Below, in pieces: positions 17,798 to 25,333 of a stretch of DNA of 64,000 nt. Below the pieces are notes generated by a model. That model was not told the origin of the DNA. It ran no database searches and was given only the letters and a program-made list of their open reading frames with translations. Each line of letters begins with the position of its first letter. Position 1 is the first letter of the stretch. Both the position numbers and the translations under genes were made by a program. The stretch is from Flavobacterium daemonense (GTDB taxonomy: Bacteria > Bacteroidota > Bacteroidia > Flavobacteriales > Flavobacteriaceae): assembly GCF_007341385.1 (NCBI RefSeq), contig NZ_VJYD01000003.1, positions 248,001 through 312,000 on the forward strand, read 5' to 3'.

Positions 17798-20114
17798 TAT
17801 TGGCCTCCTTTCTGTTTACGGAGTGATTTATGCGTGTGCGGGCGGAGACGACTGGGATTTTTTTGGGTATAATTCGAATTTTACGCCCGAAACTTTTGCG
17901 GACAAATCATACTCGCCGTTGTTTTTGTCTAATTCGATTTTTTACGGAATTGGTTTTGATACGGAACATAATTCCCGATTCAATAAAAACATCAAAGAAG
18001 ATTGGGCTTCTTACCTAAAAGGAAAAGCTGATACGACTTCTGTCAATTATTTTTTAATTGGAGACGAAAAGCCCAGATATTATTCAGATGATAAAAAGGT
18101 GATTAAAAACAAAGAAGAAATTGCCGACCTTCATCTTTTTTATAAGAACAAAAAAGAAAATAAAACGTGTCAAAAATGGGGCAAAAAACTTAATTTGAAA
18201 GATGAAAAAGTAAAGAGTTTTGTTGAGTTTTTGTATTTGGCACAAAAAATAGAAACCGTTTCAATTGCCGATGATTATTGGGGATATGATCCTGTTGTGG
18301 CTAAAACGTTCAAAGACGCCAAAATGATTCAGTCAATCGAAAATGTGTACAATACTTTATCTGATCCGTTTTTGAAAAACCGCTATTGGTTTCTTACCAT
18401 GAAAGCTCGTTTTTATAGTAATGACAAACAAAAAGCAATTGATTTTTTTAATAAAACGGAGGCTTCAGTTCCTAAAAACATATTGTATTACAGAGCGCTT
18501 TCCTACGTTGCGGGAATTAATTGCAAACAAAAAAAATACGCTGTTTCGAATTATTTATACGCGAAAGTTTTTGATAAATGTCCGGAATTGAGAGTGGTTA
18601 CGGCGTACAGTTTTAGTCCAAAGAATGATTCCGATTGGAATAAGGCACTTTTAATGGCAAAAAACAATGATGAAAAAGCGGCGCTTTGGGCAATTCACGG
18701 ATATTATAAAGATGAAAAACAAGCAATTGAAAAAATTTATGAATTAAATCCAAAGAGCGAACATTTGAATTATCTCGCAACGAGGCTGGTAAATAAATTG
18801 GAGCAATCTATTAATAATTCTTTTCAGAAAGATGGAGGGGAAAATCAGCCTCAAAAGAAACTAACAATAGCAGAAAACAAAACGGAAAATCAAGCCAAGG
18901 TTGATCAAAAAGCATTGGATTTAATTGCGAAAATTGCAGCAGCAGGGAATACTGACAGGCCTTATCTTTGGGATTTGTCACTTGGTTACTTGCAAACGCT
19001 AAAAGGCGATTATGCCAATGCGGATAAGAATTTTGACAAAGCTGCAAAAACACTTCCTAAAACCGAATTGGCAGGGATGCAACTTCGTTTATTGCGATTT
19101 GTAAATAATTTGAGCAAAATTGATAAACTGACGGACAAAAACGAAAAGACAATTCTAGCTGATTTGAATTGGCTGTATTATGAACTTCCGAAAAATTACA
19201 AAGGGCAGGAGTTTCGTTATCAAAATGCCTCTTCATGGAGCAGAAGTTATTTGTCGACTCTTTATCGTGAAAAAGGGGATTTAGTAATGTCTGAGATTTT
19301 TGGCGAATCACGTTACAGTTATTGGAACGACGGAAATTCATTTTACGATAACGAAAAAGTTTTGTTGGAAATGAAAGCTTTTTTGGAGAAATCAAACAAA
19401 ACCGAAATCGAGAAAATTGGAGCAGGAATTTACAGTTTGAAATTAAAAGACATTAATAATTTTCAGGCGGTTCAGTCAACTTTCAAAAATAAGATTCCGG
19501 AAGCTATTGAGTTCATGAAAAAGACTGATTCGGTTCAATATTATAAGTTTGCAGGGAATCCGTTTAACGGAAACATAAAAGACTGTCACGACTGCGAACA
19601 TGCGGCGTATCAAAAAAAGAAATATACGCAAATGGATTTCTTGGTTACAATTAAAGAAATGCAAGATAAATTAGCTCAAAAAGAAGATGTTTATACCAAT
19701 AGTTTGTTGTTGGGGAATGCATTTTATAACATTTCTCATTTTGGAAACGGAAGAACTTTTTATGAAATAGATATTGTGGGTTATGGTTCGAGTCCGTATT
19801 CATTTAGAAATTCAATGAAAGAAATGATTACGAATAATTCGGTTTCAAAAATGTATTACCAAAAAGCATTTGAAGCGGCTTCGACTAAAGAGCAAAAAGC
19901 CAAATGTTTGTATCTGATTTCAAAATGCGAGCGAAATGAGTACTACAATAAAAAATACAACGACATTAATAATTATTGGGAAATTCAAGATGATAAAATT
20001 AATTTTATAGCTTGGAATTCTTTTAAAGCCTTACGAAAAGACTATTCGGATACAAAATATTATCAGGATGTGATTGCCGAATGTGGCTATTTTAAGACCT
20101 ACGTGAATCAATAA
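17757..20114 (+). CDS. Uncharacterised secreted protein, 785 aa
   Basis: Unrecognised. It begins with a signal sequence (KLFLVFSIGLLSVYGVIYAC) that may be of lipoprotein type, with Cys27 followed by AGGDDWD. The mature part opens with a short conserved-looking block (GYNSNFTPETFADKSYSPLFLS). The middle (about 180-480) has helix pairs like tetratricopeptide repeats, for example LSLGYLQTLKGDYANADKNF. A C-x-x-C pair lies at about residue 619 (KDCHDCEHAAYQ), a possible metal site. The ATG lies inside the end of the preceding lipoprotein gene, 41 bp overlap, which implies translational coupling. Function unknown. Confidence 0.7.
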   Translation: MKRIFSSKLFLVFSIGLLSVYGVIYACAGGDDWDFFGYNSNFTPETFADKSYSPLFLSNSIFYGIGFDTEHNSRFNKNIKEDWASYLKGKADTTSVNYFLIGDEKPRYYSDDKKVIKNKEEIADLHLFYKNKKENKTCQKWGKKLNLKDEKVKSFVEFLYLAQKIETVSIADDYWGYDPVVAKTFKDAKMIQSIENVYNTLSDPFLKNRYWFLTMKARFYSNDKQKAIDFFNKTEASVPKNILYYRALSYVAGINCKQKKYAVSNYLYAKVFDKCPELRVVTAYSFSPKNDSDWNKALLMAKNNDEKAALWAIHGYYKDEKQAIEKIYELNPKSEHLNYLATRLVNKLEQSINNSFQKDGGENQPQKKLTIAENKTENQAKVDQKALDLIAKIAAAGNTDRPYLWDLSLGYLQTLKGDYANADKNFDKAAKTLPKTELAGMQLRLLRFVNNLSKIDKLTDKNEKTILADLNWLYYELPKNYKGQEFRYQNASSWSRSYLSTLYREKGDLVMSEIFGESRYSYWNDGNSFYDNEKVLLEMKAFLEKSNKTEIEKIGAGIYSLKLKDINNFQAVQSTFKNKIPEAIEFMKKTDSVQYYKFAGNPFNGNIKDCHDCEHAAYQKKKYTQMDFLVTIKEMQDKLAQKEDVYTNSLLLGNAFYNISHFGNGRTFYEIDIVGYGSSPYSFRNSMKEMITNNSVSKMYYQKAFEAASTKEQKAKCLYLISKCERNEYYNKKYNDINNYWEIQDDKINFIAWNSFKALRKDYSDTKYYQDVIAECGYFKTYVNQ

Positions 20115-20124
20115 AATTAAAAAA

Positions 20125-20529
20125 ATGGTAAATAAAATTGAACATATCGGAATTGCGGTAAAAAATATGGATGATGCTAATGTATTGTTCGAAAAAATGC
20201 TCGGAGTTTCGTCCTATAAGATGGAAGCGGTGGAAAGTGAAGGCGTTTTGACTTCTTTTTTTCAGACAGGAAACAACAAAATTGAACTTTTGGTGGCAAC
20301 AAATCCAGAAAGTCCGATTGCGAAATTTTTAGAAAAAAAGGGGGAAGGAATTCATCATATTGCTTTTGATGTTGCAGATATTTACGCCGAAATTGAACGC
20401 TTAAAAAGTGAAGGTTTTGTGCTGATAAATGAAGTTCCGAAGAAAGGAGCAGACAATAAACTGGTGATTTTCCTGCATCCAAAGAATACGAATGGAGTTT
20501 TAGTAGAGCTTTGTCAGGAAATCCAATAA
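20125..20529 (+). CDS. mce: Methylmalonyl-CoA epimerase
   Basis: A 134-residue VOC-superfamily enzyme that interconverts (2R)- and (2S)-methylmalonyl-CoA in the propionate/succinyl-CoA pathway. Metal ligands fit the family: His7 in IEHIGIAV, the His pair in GEGIHHIAFDV (about residue 76-77) and the Glu in GVLVELCQ near the C-terminus. Two beta-alpha-beta-beta-beta modules are visible. Length is normal. It lies 10 bp after the 785-residue protein gene, so it may be co-transcribed, though a functional link is not evident. It is the last chromosomal gene before the tRNA and the inserted element. Confidence 0.93.
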   Translation: MVNKIEHIGIAVKNMDDANVLFEKMLGVSSYKMEAVESEGVLTSFFQTGNNKIELLVATNPESPIAKFLEKKGEGIHHIAFDVADIYAEIERLKSEGFVLINEVPKKGADNKLVIFLHPKNTNGVLVELCQEIQ

Positions 20530-20675
20530 AAAAATGAAATTTTTATTTTCAAATAAGGCATTGAAAATCAATCTCGTTTTTTAAATGCGATACTTCAAAA
20601 CAGAATTAAATACAAATGATGTCTTAAAATATTTGGAGTGAACGAAAAATAGTAGTAATATTGCATCCTCAAACC

Positions 20676-20749
20676 GGTCCTATAGCTCAGCTGGTTAGAG
20701 CACCTGACTCATAATCAGGTGGTCCCTGGTTCGAGCCCAGGTGGGACCA
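20676..20749 (+). tRNA. tRNA with CAU anticodon, probably tRNA-Ile2 (lysidine type)
   Basis: A complete 74-nt cloverleaf: acceptor GGTCCTA pairs with TGGGACC, D-arm GCTC/GAGC, anticodon stem CCTGA/TCAGG with loop CTCATAA (anticodon CAT), T-arm CCTGG/CCAGG with TTCGAGC. Discriminator A; CCA is not encoded. CAU can be Met, initiator or lysidine-modified Ile2. No initiator-type mismatch is present at 1-72. The acceptor pairs C4-G69 and C5-G68 agree with TilS recognition features described for E. coli tRNA-Ile2, which favours Ile. Its 3' end is the attachment site for the element at 20738-26746. Confidence 0.93.
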
Positions 20750-20751
20750 CA
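20738..20751. other. attL, 14-bp core in the tRNA 3' end
   Basis: CAGGTGGGACCACA, the last 12 bases of the tRNA gene (T-arm and acceptor) plus two more. The same 14 bases recur at 26733-26746, 5,995 bp away, just past the integrase gene. This is the classic sign of tyrosine-integrase insertion at a tRNA gene. Confidence 0.85.
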
Positions 20752-20761
20752 GAGAACACTT

Positions 20762-20799
20762 AAAAAGCCTTATAAACATTGCGTTTGTAAGGCTTTTTT
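20762..20799 (+). terminator. Terminator after the tRNA, carried by the element
   Basis: AAAAAGCCTTATAAAC/GTTTGTAAGGCTTTTT hairpin with a T tail, 13 bp after the tRNA. The original terminator of the tRNA is probably the hairpin now at 26753. Confidence 0.8.
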
Positions 20800-20804
20800 A
20801 TTTC

Positions 20805-20828
20805 TAGGGGACGAATGAGGGGACGAAT
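20805..20828. repeat. Left copy of a 24-bp direct repeat (probable integrase arm site)
   Basis: TA followed by two copies of GGGGACGAAT with GA between them. The identical 24 bases in the same orientation are at 26591-26614, 8 bp from the integrase start. Position just inside both ends suggests arm-type binding sites for the integrase or excisionase. Confidence 0.8.
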
Positions 20829-20850
20829 AATTTTTTGTCACTAAGAGATT

Positions 20851-20946
20851 TTATGTCATCTTACTTATAAAATGACATAATGAAGGCAGTCTAAATAATT
20901 AAAAAAGGAATAAAAAAAGCCAAAATGTCACTTTTGACATTTTGGC
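20851..20946. repeat. Two neighbouring perfect hairpins, candidate replication origin
   Basis: First hairpin: TTATGTCAT (20851-20859) and ATGACATAA (20872-20880). Second: GCCAAAATGTCA (20919-20930), loop CTTT, TGACATTTTGGC (20935-20946). Both contain the core TGTCA/TGACA. They lie in the 502-bp gene-free left end of the element (20752-21253). Such hairpin clusters occur at double-strand origins of HUH Rep elements. The rest of the gap shows only weaker repeats (ACAATCT...AGATTGT at 21013-21043). Confidence 0.5.
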
Positions 20947-21253
20947 ATAATATTTGTGGGAAAAAAACTAATGATTTGTCGAATTTTAGTTTTTTTATTT
21001 GTTTTGAGGCTTACAATCTTACTTCAGACCAAAACTAGATTGTTAGTCATCGATTAAGTGCGATATTTTCCCGATATCTGGCGCAAATATATACGTTATT
21101 TGTTAATAACAATGTTAAAAAGTGTAATAATTTAAAAATATCCGTCGTAAATAAAATTTAAAACTTTCGTAACGCCTTATAAATAACTGCATGAGTGGTT
21201 ATTATTGGCATTGGTTTTTTTTTGAAAATTTTAAATTATAAATTAAAAGTACG

Positions 21254-22180
21254 ATGAATAACATATCGGATTATTACAACTTAGGCAGTCAACAGCCTAA
21301 TCTAAATTTTGTTGACATTGTTTTAGATAGAGATAATTTGCTTTTTATAGATCCGAGGCTTATTGAGGCTTCTGAGGATTTAGAGATGAAAAAAATGCAA
21401 CTCTATATTGAAGCTTTTTGGGGAGAACTTGTAAAAAGAATTCGTTCAAAGGATGTTAAGAAGATTTATTCTATTTTATCTGGTTTGAAAGAGCCTCGTG
21501 AAACTCGTTTAGGCTATTCTTTTAGTAAAAGCTCAGGTAACTCTGTTGCAAGTAAATTAAAAGCAAAAATAATTGATGCTATTACAAGGAACAAAGCCGT
21601 TCAAAGTGGAGTTCTAAGCCATTTTTCAGATGTTGAATTGTTTATTGAGGACATTAGTTCGGATAGGATTTCAGATATCACTACAAAAATTGTTAAATCG
21701 GTGCTTATAGAATATACACAAGAGCAATGTAGGTTAAATGGTATATTGATGACTACGGTTAAACAAGATGATATTTTTGATAAAGAAAAATTAAAATGGA
21801 TTCGAAAGGACTGTGAATTGCCAATTTTCCATGGTAAACCAATTATTTTTGTTCCAAAGGAAATAGTTCGTTTGGAAAGTGGTGCTGGAAGTAATGTTGC
21901 TTGTTTTTATAGATATGCAGTAAGACATTTTATAAAACATGATGCTTCAATGATGGAGGATGTTAGTCCGAGTGGGAAAGATGGGGAGATTCTGTTGAAA
22001 GATGTGAAAGCAGAATATCCGCTTTCTAAAGAGTCTTTGACTAATTGGGGTATTAAGTACGGAAAGCTTTTGGTTGATTATAAAACTGACCATTTGAATA
22101 ATCGCTTAAGACCGTTAACTGATTTAGAAATAATGAATATCGTTTACAAAGCAGACGATGATATTTCGCAGGTTAGTTAA
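21254..22180 (+). CDS. Uncharacterised cargo protein of the element, 308 aa
   Basis: Not a family I can name. Soluble, no signal peptide. The N-terminus has the pattern NFVDIVLDRDNLLFIDPRLIEAS (about residues 17-39), followed near residue 75 by GLKEPRETRLGYSFSKSSGN. I associate this combination (acidic strand ending in FIDP, then E-T-x-L-G-x-S) with uncharacterised proteins scattered in genomic islands, but this is memory and not a search. A His/Asp-containing region HFIKHDASMMED lies near 236. It is the only gene of the element on the plus strand and is separate from the integrase-to-Rep unit, the usual place for cargo such as defence or regulatory genes. Ended by a hairpin at 22205. Confidence 0.6.
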   Translation: MNNISDYYNLGSQQPNLNFVDIVLDRDNLLFIDPRLIEASEDLEMKKMQLYIEAFWGELVKRIRSKDVKKIYSILSGLKEPRETRLGYSFSKSSGNSVASKLKAKIIDAITRNKAVQSGVLSHFSDVELFIEDISSDRISDITTKIVKSVLIEYTQEQCRLNGILMTTVKQDDIFDKEKLKWIRKDCELPIFHGKPIIFVPKEIVRLESGAGSNVACFYRYAVRHFIKHDASMMEDVSPSGKDGEILLKDVKAEYPLSKESLTNWGIKYGKLLVDYKTDHLNNRLRPLTDLEIMNIVYKADDDISQVS

Positions 22181-22204
22181 TTTCTTTTATTAAGATTTAA
22201 ATTT

Positions 22205-22228
22205 AAAAGCAGGCAAAGCCTGCTTTTA
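22205..22228. terminator. Terminator between the cargo gene and the Rep unit
   Basis: AAAAGCAGGC/GCCTGCTTTT hairpin with an AAA loop, between the convergent genes ending at 22180 and 22253. Confidence 0.75.
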
Positions 22229-22252
22229 TTTTGTCTGCTATTTACTGAAGGA

Positions 22253-22552
22253 TTATAGTTCAATTTGATCATTAATCTGTTGTTTTCTGTTTTGCTTTAA
22301 GATTTCAGCAAATGCGGGATTAAGATTGATGAAATTAAAAACGATATCTTTAATAATTTGCTTGACATTTTTTCTTTCTTTTTTATTTTCAATTTCATTA
22401 GTTTTTTCTAGAATATCGCTAAGTGATTGTCCGTTATAAATTAATAATGCTAATAAATACTCTCCAACAATTATGTCTTCGTTGCCTGAATTATATGTTG
22501 CGAATTTTATGTCTTTTGGTAGTTCTTTTAGTTTTGTATTATTTGAAATCAT
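22253..22552 (-). CDS. Hypothetical protein of the element, 99 aa
   Basis: Unrecognised. Mostly helical and charged, with a hydrophobic stretch (EYLLALLIYNG) near the middle and a basic segment NKKERKNVKQIIKD. It starts 16 bp after the Rep gene and is the last gene of the minus-strand unit, so it may assist replication or copy control by position alone. Confidence 0.55.
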   Translation of the reverse strand: MISNNTKLKELPKDIKFATYNSGNEDIIVGEYLLALLIYNGQSLSDILEKTNEIENKKERKNVKQIIKDIVFNFINLNPAFAEILKQNRKQQINDQIEL

Positions 22553-22568
22553 ATTTTTTTTTTTTAGT

Positions 22569-23423
22569 TTAGTTAGTTATCGCTTTGTTTTTATCATCCA
22601 ATCTTTTGTATAGTGGTAATGTTTGTCTGTTTAGATTTATCATTTTTACATTTATAATAAGTCTATTGCTGTGGTCTTTTACTTCAAATTCTTTTAAGAC
22701 AGCATCTAATTTTTTAAATTCTTCTACATAACTAGAATCTGTGTAAAAATCAGTGTATAGTTCTGAAACTTGTCTTGAACAATTCCAAACTTGGCATTTG
22801 AATTTATCATTGTTCTTTGTAACGTATTTTGTCACATAAGAAGCGATTGACCTGATATTATTTGAATTTAATTCTCGAACATCAAAAGCAGAAGATGGTT
22901 TGTAATTCTCGTCTCTCGGAATTACTCCATTTTTCTTTTGCAAGCCAAGCCAGTAATTCCACCATTTTTCAATTTTCCAATATTTGTTGGTAATCATGTG
23001 AAAGTGAATATTTCCATTGAACATGTCATTTTTTGTTTGTCGTTCCGCAACCCACAGATATTGAAAATTCACGCTTCGCTTTTTTACGTTGTCAATAAAC
23101 TTGCGTAAAATGTTTACTGCTTGTTCGTCTGTAACTTTGTTTAAAAATGTAAGCGTTACGAAACTTAGTTTTTTGTGACATCTTGCAAAGCAAATGAGCT
23201 TCTTTCTAATTTTTTGCTTTGAGCGTTTTGATAAAAAACGAAGTTTTATTTCTTTGGTCTTTTCGGCTTTTGGTTTGCTTGCTGTTGCTTCTTTCTCAGT
23301 TTTTTCTTTTGGCGGTTGCTTTTTGCGTTGTAATGCCGAGCCTGTAAACTCTTCTTTTGGAATTATACCAAATTCCCGAACTGAAAAAGCAACACTTGTT
23401 CCGTATGTATTTTTGACTATCAT
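22569..23423 (-). CDS. rep: HUH-type rolling-circle replication initiator (Rep)
   Basis: A 284-residue protein with the three Rep endonuclease motifs in order: motif 1 LSFVTLTF (about 86-93), motif 2 with the HUH pair GNIHFHMI (His140, His142), and motif 3 ASYVTKYVTK with Tyr196 and Tyr200 and a nearby Lys. The Y-x-x-x-Y spacing is that of initiators of the phiX174 gene A / replication-associated type, which nick one strand and stay linked through Tyr. The first 60 residues are basic and Lys/Pro-rich, probably disordered. No helicase domain, so it would recruit a host helicase. The gene is followed by the 99-aa gene and preceded by the HTH/70-aa pair. Confidence 0.85.
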   Translation of the reverse strand: MIVKNTYGTSVAFSVREFGIIPKEEFTGSALQRKKQPPKEKTEKEATASKPKAEKTKEIKLRFLSKRSKQKIRKKLICFARCHKKLSFVTLTFLNKVTDEQAVNILRKFIDNVKKRSVNFQYLWVAERQTKNDMFNGNIHFHMITNKYWKIEKWWNYWLGLQKKNGVIPRDENYKPSSAFDVRELNSNNIRSIASYVTKYVTKNNDKFKCQVWNCSRQVSELYTDFYTDSSYVEEFKKLDAVLKEFEVKDHSNRLIINVKMINLNRQTLPLYKRLDDKNKAITN

Positions 23424-23524
23424 AATCTGAATCGTTGTACATTAATTAAAACCATTAAAAGGTTATTTATTAAAAGTTGTTAATTAAAGGTTCTTATTTT
23501 TAAAGGTTAAAAAAAAAGTAGGGT

Positions 23525-23737
23525 TTAAATAAATGGCGGTATAAAATTGCCTTTATGAAAGCGTTTTAAATATTTGCCTGTTCTACGTTCGTAAATATTC
23601 ATATACACCCAGTTTGAATGCTCTTTATTTAGAAACATCGAAAAGCCATTCAGTTTATGAACGTAATTCCATTTTTTAGGTTTAGGCTCGTTTTCAAAAA
23701 AGACAATAACAGAGTAGTCGTTTTTCTTAGTTTCCAT
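23525..23737 (-). CDS. Hypothetical protein of the element, 70 aa
   Basis: Unrecognised small soluble protein, rich in aromatic residues (KPKKWNYVHK, NWVYMNIYERR). It overlaps the end of the HTH gene by 11 bp, so the two are translated from the same message. Probably an accessory of the excision/replication unit. Confidence 0.55.
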   Translation of the reverse strand: METKKNDYSVIVFFENEPKPKKWNYVHKLNGFSMFLNKEHSNWVYMNIYERRTGKYLKRFHKGNFIPPFI

Positions 23738-24032
23738 AACGACCTCCTTTCATTGTTGAAGTGTTGATTTGACTTAAAGAATTATTGATTTCTTCAAATT
23801 TGTAAAGCACACGATTTCCTATTCGATGTGCTTGAATAATTCCTGTTTTAGTCCAGTCGTGAAGTGTGGGTAATGAGATACAAAGAAAATCAGCAGTTTG
23901 TTTTCTTGTAAGTAGTTGTGGGTTCTTTTGTTCAACAACAGGAACAAAATGTTTTAACTGATTTAAAATTGCTTCTTCTACAATTTTTTTAAGCTCAGGA
24001 AGCTCGATTGTGGTAAACATCATTTTTGTCAT
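23727..24032 (-). CDS. Excisionase-like helix-turn-helix protein
   Basis: A 101-residue protein with a MerR/excisionase-type winged helix (HTH_17) in the second half: LLTRKQTADFLCISLPTLHDW (about 40-60) then TGIIQAHRIGNRVLYKFEEI (63-82), where the R-x-G-x-R-x-x-Y wing is typical of Xis-like proteins in Bacteroidota integrative elements. The N-terminal 30 residues are amphipathic. It is probably a DNA-bending recombination directionality factor or a regulator of rep. Two starts (Met1, Met4) are close together; either is possible. Confidence 0.85.
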   Translation of the reverse strand: MTKMMFTTIELPELKKIVEEAILNQLKHFVPVVEQKNPQLLTRKQTADFLCISLPTLHDWTKTGIIQAHRIGNRVLYKFEEINNSLSQINTSTMKGGRYGN

Positions 24033-24194
24033 TATTTTACTGTATTTAAGTTTTTAATGACGCAAAGATGTTATGAAGTGTAGCGAGGGGTAAGTCGTGG
24101 GGTAACCACAACGTTTAGTTTAAAGCAATTTTTTATTGAGCTAATTGCTTAAATCTTTTATAGTAGCTTTTATGTATTAGGGAGTTTTGCCTTT
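24033..24194. promoter_or_regulatory. Leader region upstream of the excisionase-like gene
   Basis: A gene-free 162 bp that should hold the promoter for the HTH-to-Rep unit. It contains two GGGGTAA words 12 bp apart (24087 and 24099) and the small hairpin GTGG-GGTAA-CCAC (24098-24110), which may be binding sites. Confidence 0.35.
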
Positions 24195-24605
24195 TTATTC
24201 TATTGGGATAATAAGTCTATCTTTCGCTTCAATAGACCATTGAACTTGCCATGTTTTCCCGTTAATTTGGTCAAGCAAAATGAAAGTCCAAGTGTTTTGG
24301 GTTGGATAAAGGGTAAATCTGCCACTTATTTCATTTTCGATTGTCACTAGAGAAATTGAATTTAAGTTTGTTTCAAAGCGATTTTGAGCCTTTGTGTCAA
24401 ATTGAACTTGCCACATTTGTCCATTTTTTGTGTTCAATTTGATGAATGTCCATATATTCTGTGTTGGAAAAAGTTTGTAAACAGTATTTGTATAATCTTG
24501 TTTTTCTGTTTTATCATCATTGAGCGTACCTTTTTTTGCTTGAACTTGCGCAAGTAAATTCGTTGTGGCTAGTGTACAAATTAAAACTACTATAATCTTT
24601 TTCAT
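24195..24605 (-). CDS. Exported protein with two internal repeats, 136 aa
   Basis: Signal peptide MKKIIVVLICTLATTNLLAQ, cleaved after about residue 19. The mature part has two copies of a unit of about 28 residues: YKLFPTQNIWTFIKLNTKNG then QMWQVQFD, and FTLYPTQNTWTFILLDQING then KTWQVQWS. The pattern [YF]-[TK]-L-[FY]-P-T-Q-N-x-W-T-F-I-x-L ... NG-x-x-W-Q-V-Q suggests a duplicated beta-hairpin module, perhaps a binding domain at the cell surface. It is unusual in such a small element and the function is unknown. Located between the integrase pair and the HTH gene. Confidence 0.7.
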   Translation of the reverse strand: MKKIIVVLICTLATTNLLAQVQAKKGTLNDDKTEKQDYTNTVYKLFPTQNIWTFIKLNTKNGQMWQVQFDTKAQNRFETNLNSISLVTIENEISGRFTLYPTQNTWTFILLDQINGKTWQVQWSIEAKDRLIIPIE

Positions 24606-24664
24606 GGCTTGGTATGTTTTGGTTATTGTTATAGTTAAGATTGTTGTCCTGTCATAACCTTGTT

Positions 24665-25333
24665 CTATAATTCTTTTAGATCTTTTTTGATTCTATTGGA
24701 AATTTGTTCTAATCCTTTGTTTTCAAATAATTGTATCACTTTTTCGAAATTGGTTTTAGTTCTTACTTTATTTTTTCCGGCGTATAGATGTGAAAAAGAT
24801 TTTCTAATGTTTTCAGCACCATACCCTAAAAATTCACCGAGGATTTCTGCACATTTGTCATTGTCATTTCCTCTAGTATCCAATCCTAAATAATGGAGAG
24901 TGATTAATTTTTGATTAAGTGTGAGGTCGTTATTTTTTACAATTTTGTTTGTGGCTGTTAAAAGCTCATTGAGCCATTCATAGTATTTGAAAAGTTCAAT
25001 TGATTGTTCTACAGATTTTTGTTTGATTTTAATTGATTCATTATTGTCATTTTGTTTCTGAATAATAGAGATTACTTTGCCATTATTTAAGTATTCATAA
25101 AAAGCTTCGTTAAAAATTATTCTATCAAAATAAACGTTCTCAAAACTGAAAATTTTAGGAGATTTATTTATTCCAGAAGCCTGCGACTTCCCTCTAAATG
25201 AAATATAAGGGATGTTATCTACATAATCCTCAATTGCTTTAATCTCAAATTCAATTGACTTTTTTTTATTTAAACTTTTTTCTGTTGCTGAATCGAACTT
25301 TTGTTGAAGTTCTAAATATGTAATTATAGTCAT
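24665..25333 (-). CDS. Hypothetical protein linked to the integrase, 222 aa
   Basis: Unrecognised by name. The first half is charged and helical. The C-terminal 90 residues (LNQKLITLHYLGLD, then a region with GYGAENIRKSFSHLY) resemble the C-terminal part of proteins that often lie next to integrases in Bacteroidota elements, including RteC-like regulators; this comparison is from memory. The start codon overlaps the integrase stop by one base (TAATG), so translation is coupled. Probably a regulator of excision or of the element, by position. Confidence 0.6.
   Translation of the reverse strand: MTIITYLELQQKFDSATEKSLNKKKSIEFEIKAIEDYVDNIPYISFRGKSQASGINKSPKIFSFENVYFDRIIFNEAFYEYLNNGKVISIIQKQNDNNESIKIKQKSVEQSIELFKYYEWLNELLTATNKIVKNNDLTLNQKLITLHYLGLDTRGNDNDKCAEILGEFLGYGAENIRKSFSHLYAGKNKVRTKTNFEKVIQLFENKGLEQISNRIKKDLKEL

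Noticed and set aside
20936..20960. TTGGCATAATATTTG at the left end of the element as a sigma-54 promoter
   Set aside because: The GGCA is part of a hairpin arm, no matching gene start lies within 250 bp, and the -12 GC is missing.
22569..23423. Rep as an IS200/IS605 transposase (TnpA)
   Set aside because: It is twice as long as TnpA, has two Tyr in YxxxY arrangement, and no TnpB gene or subterminal hairpin pair flanks it.
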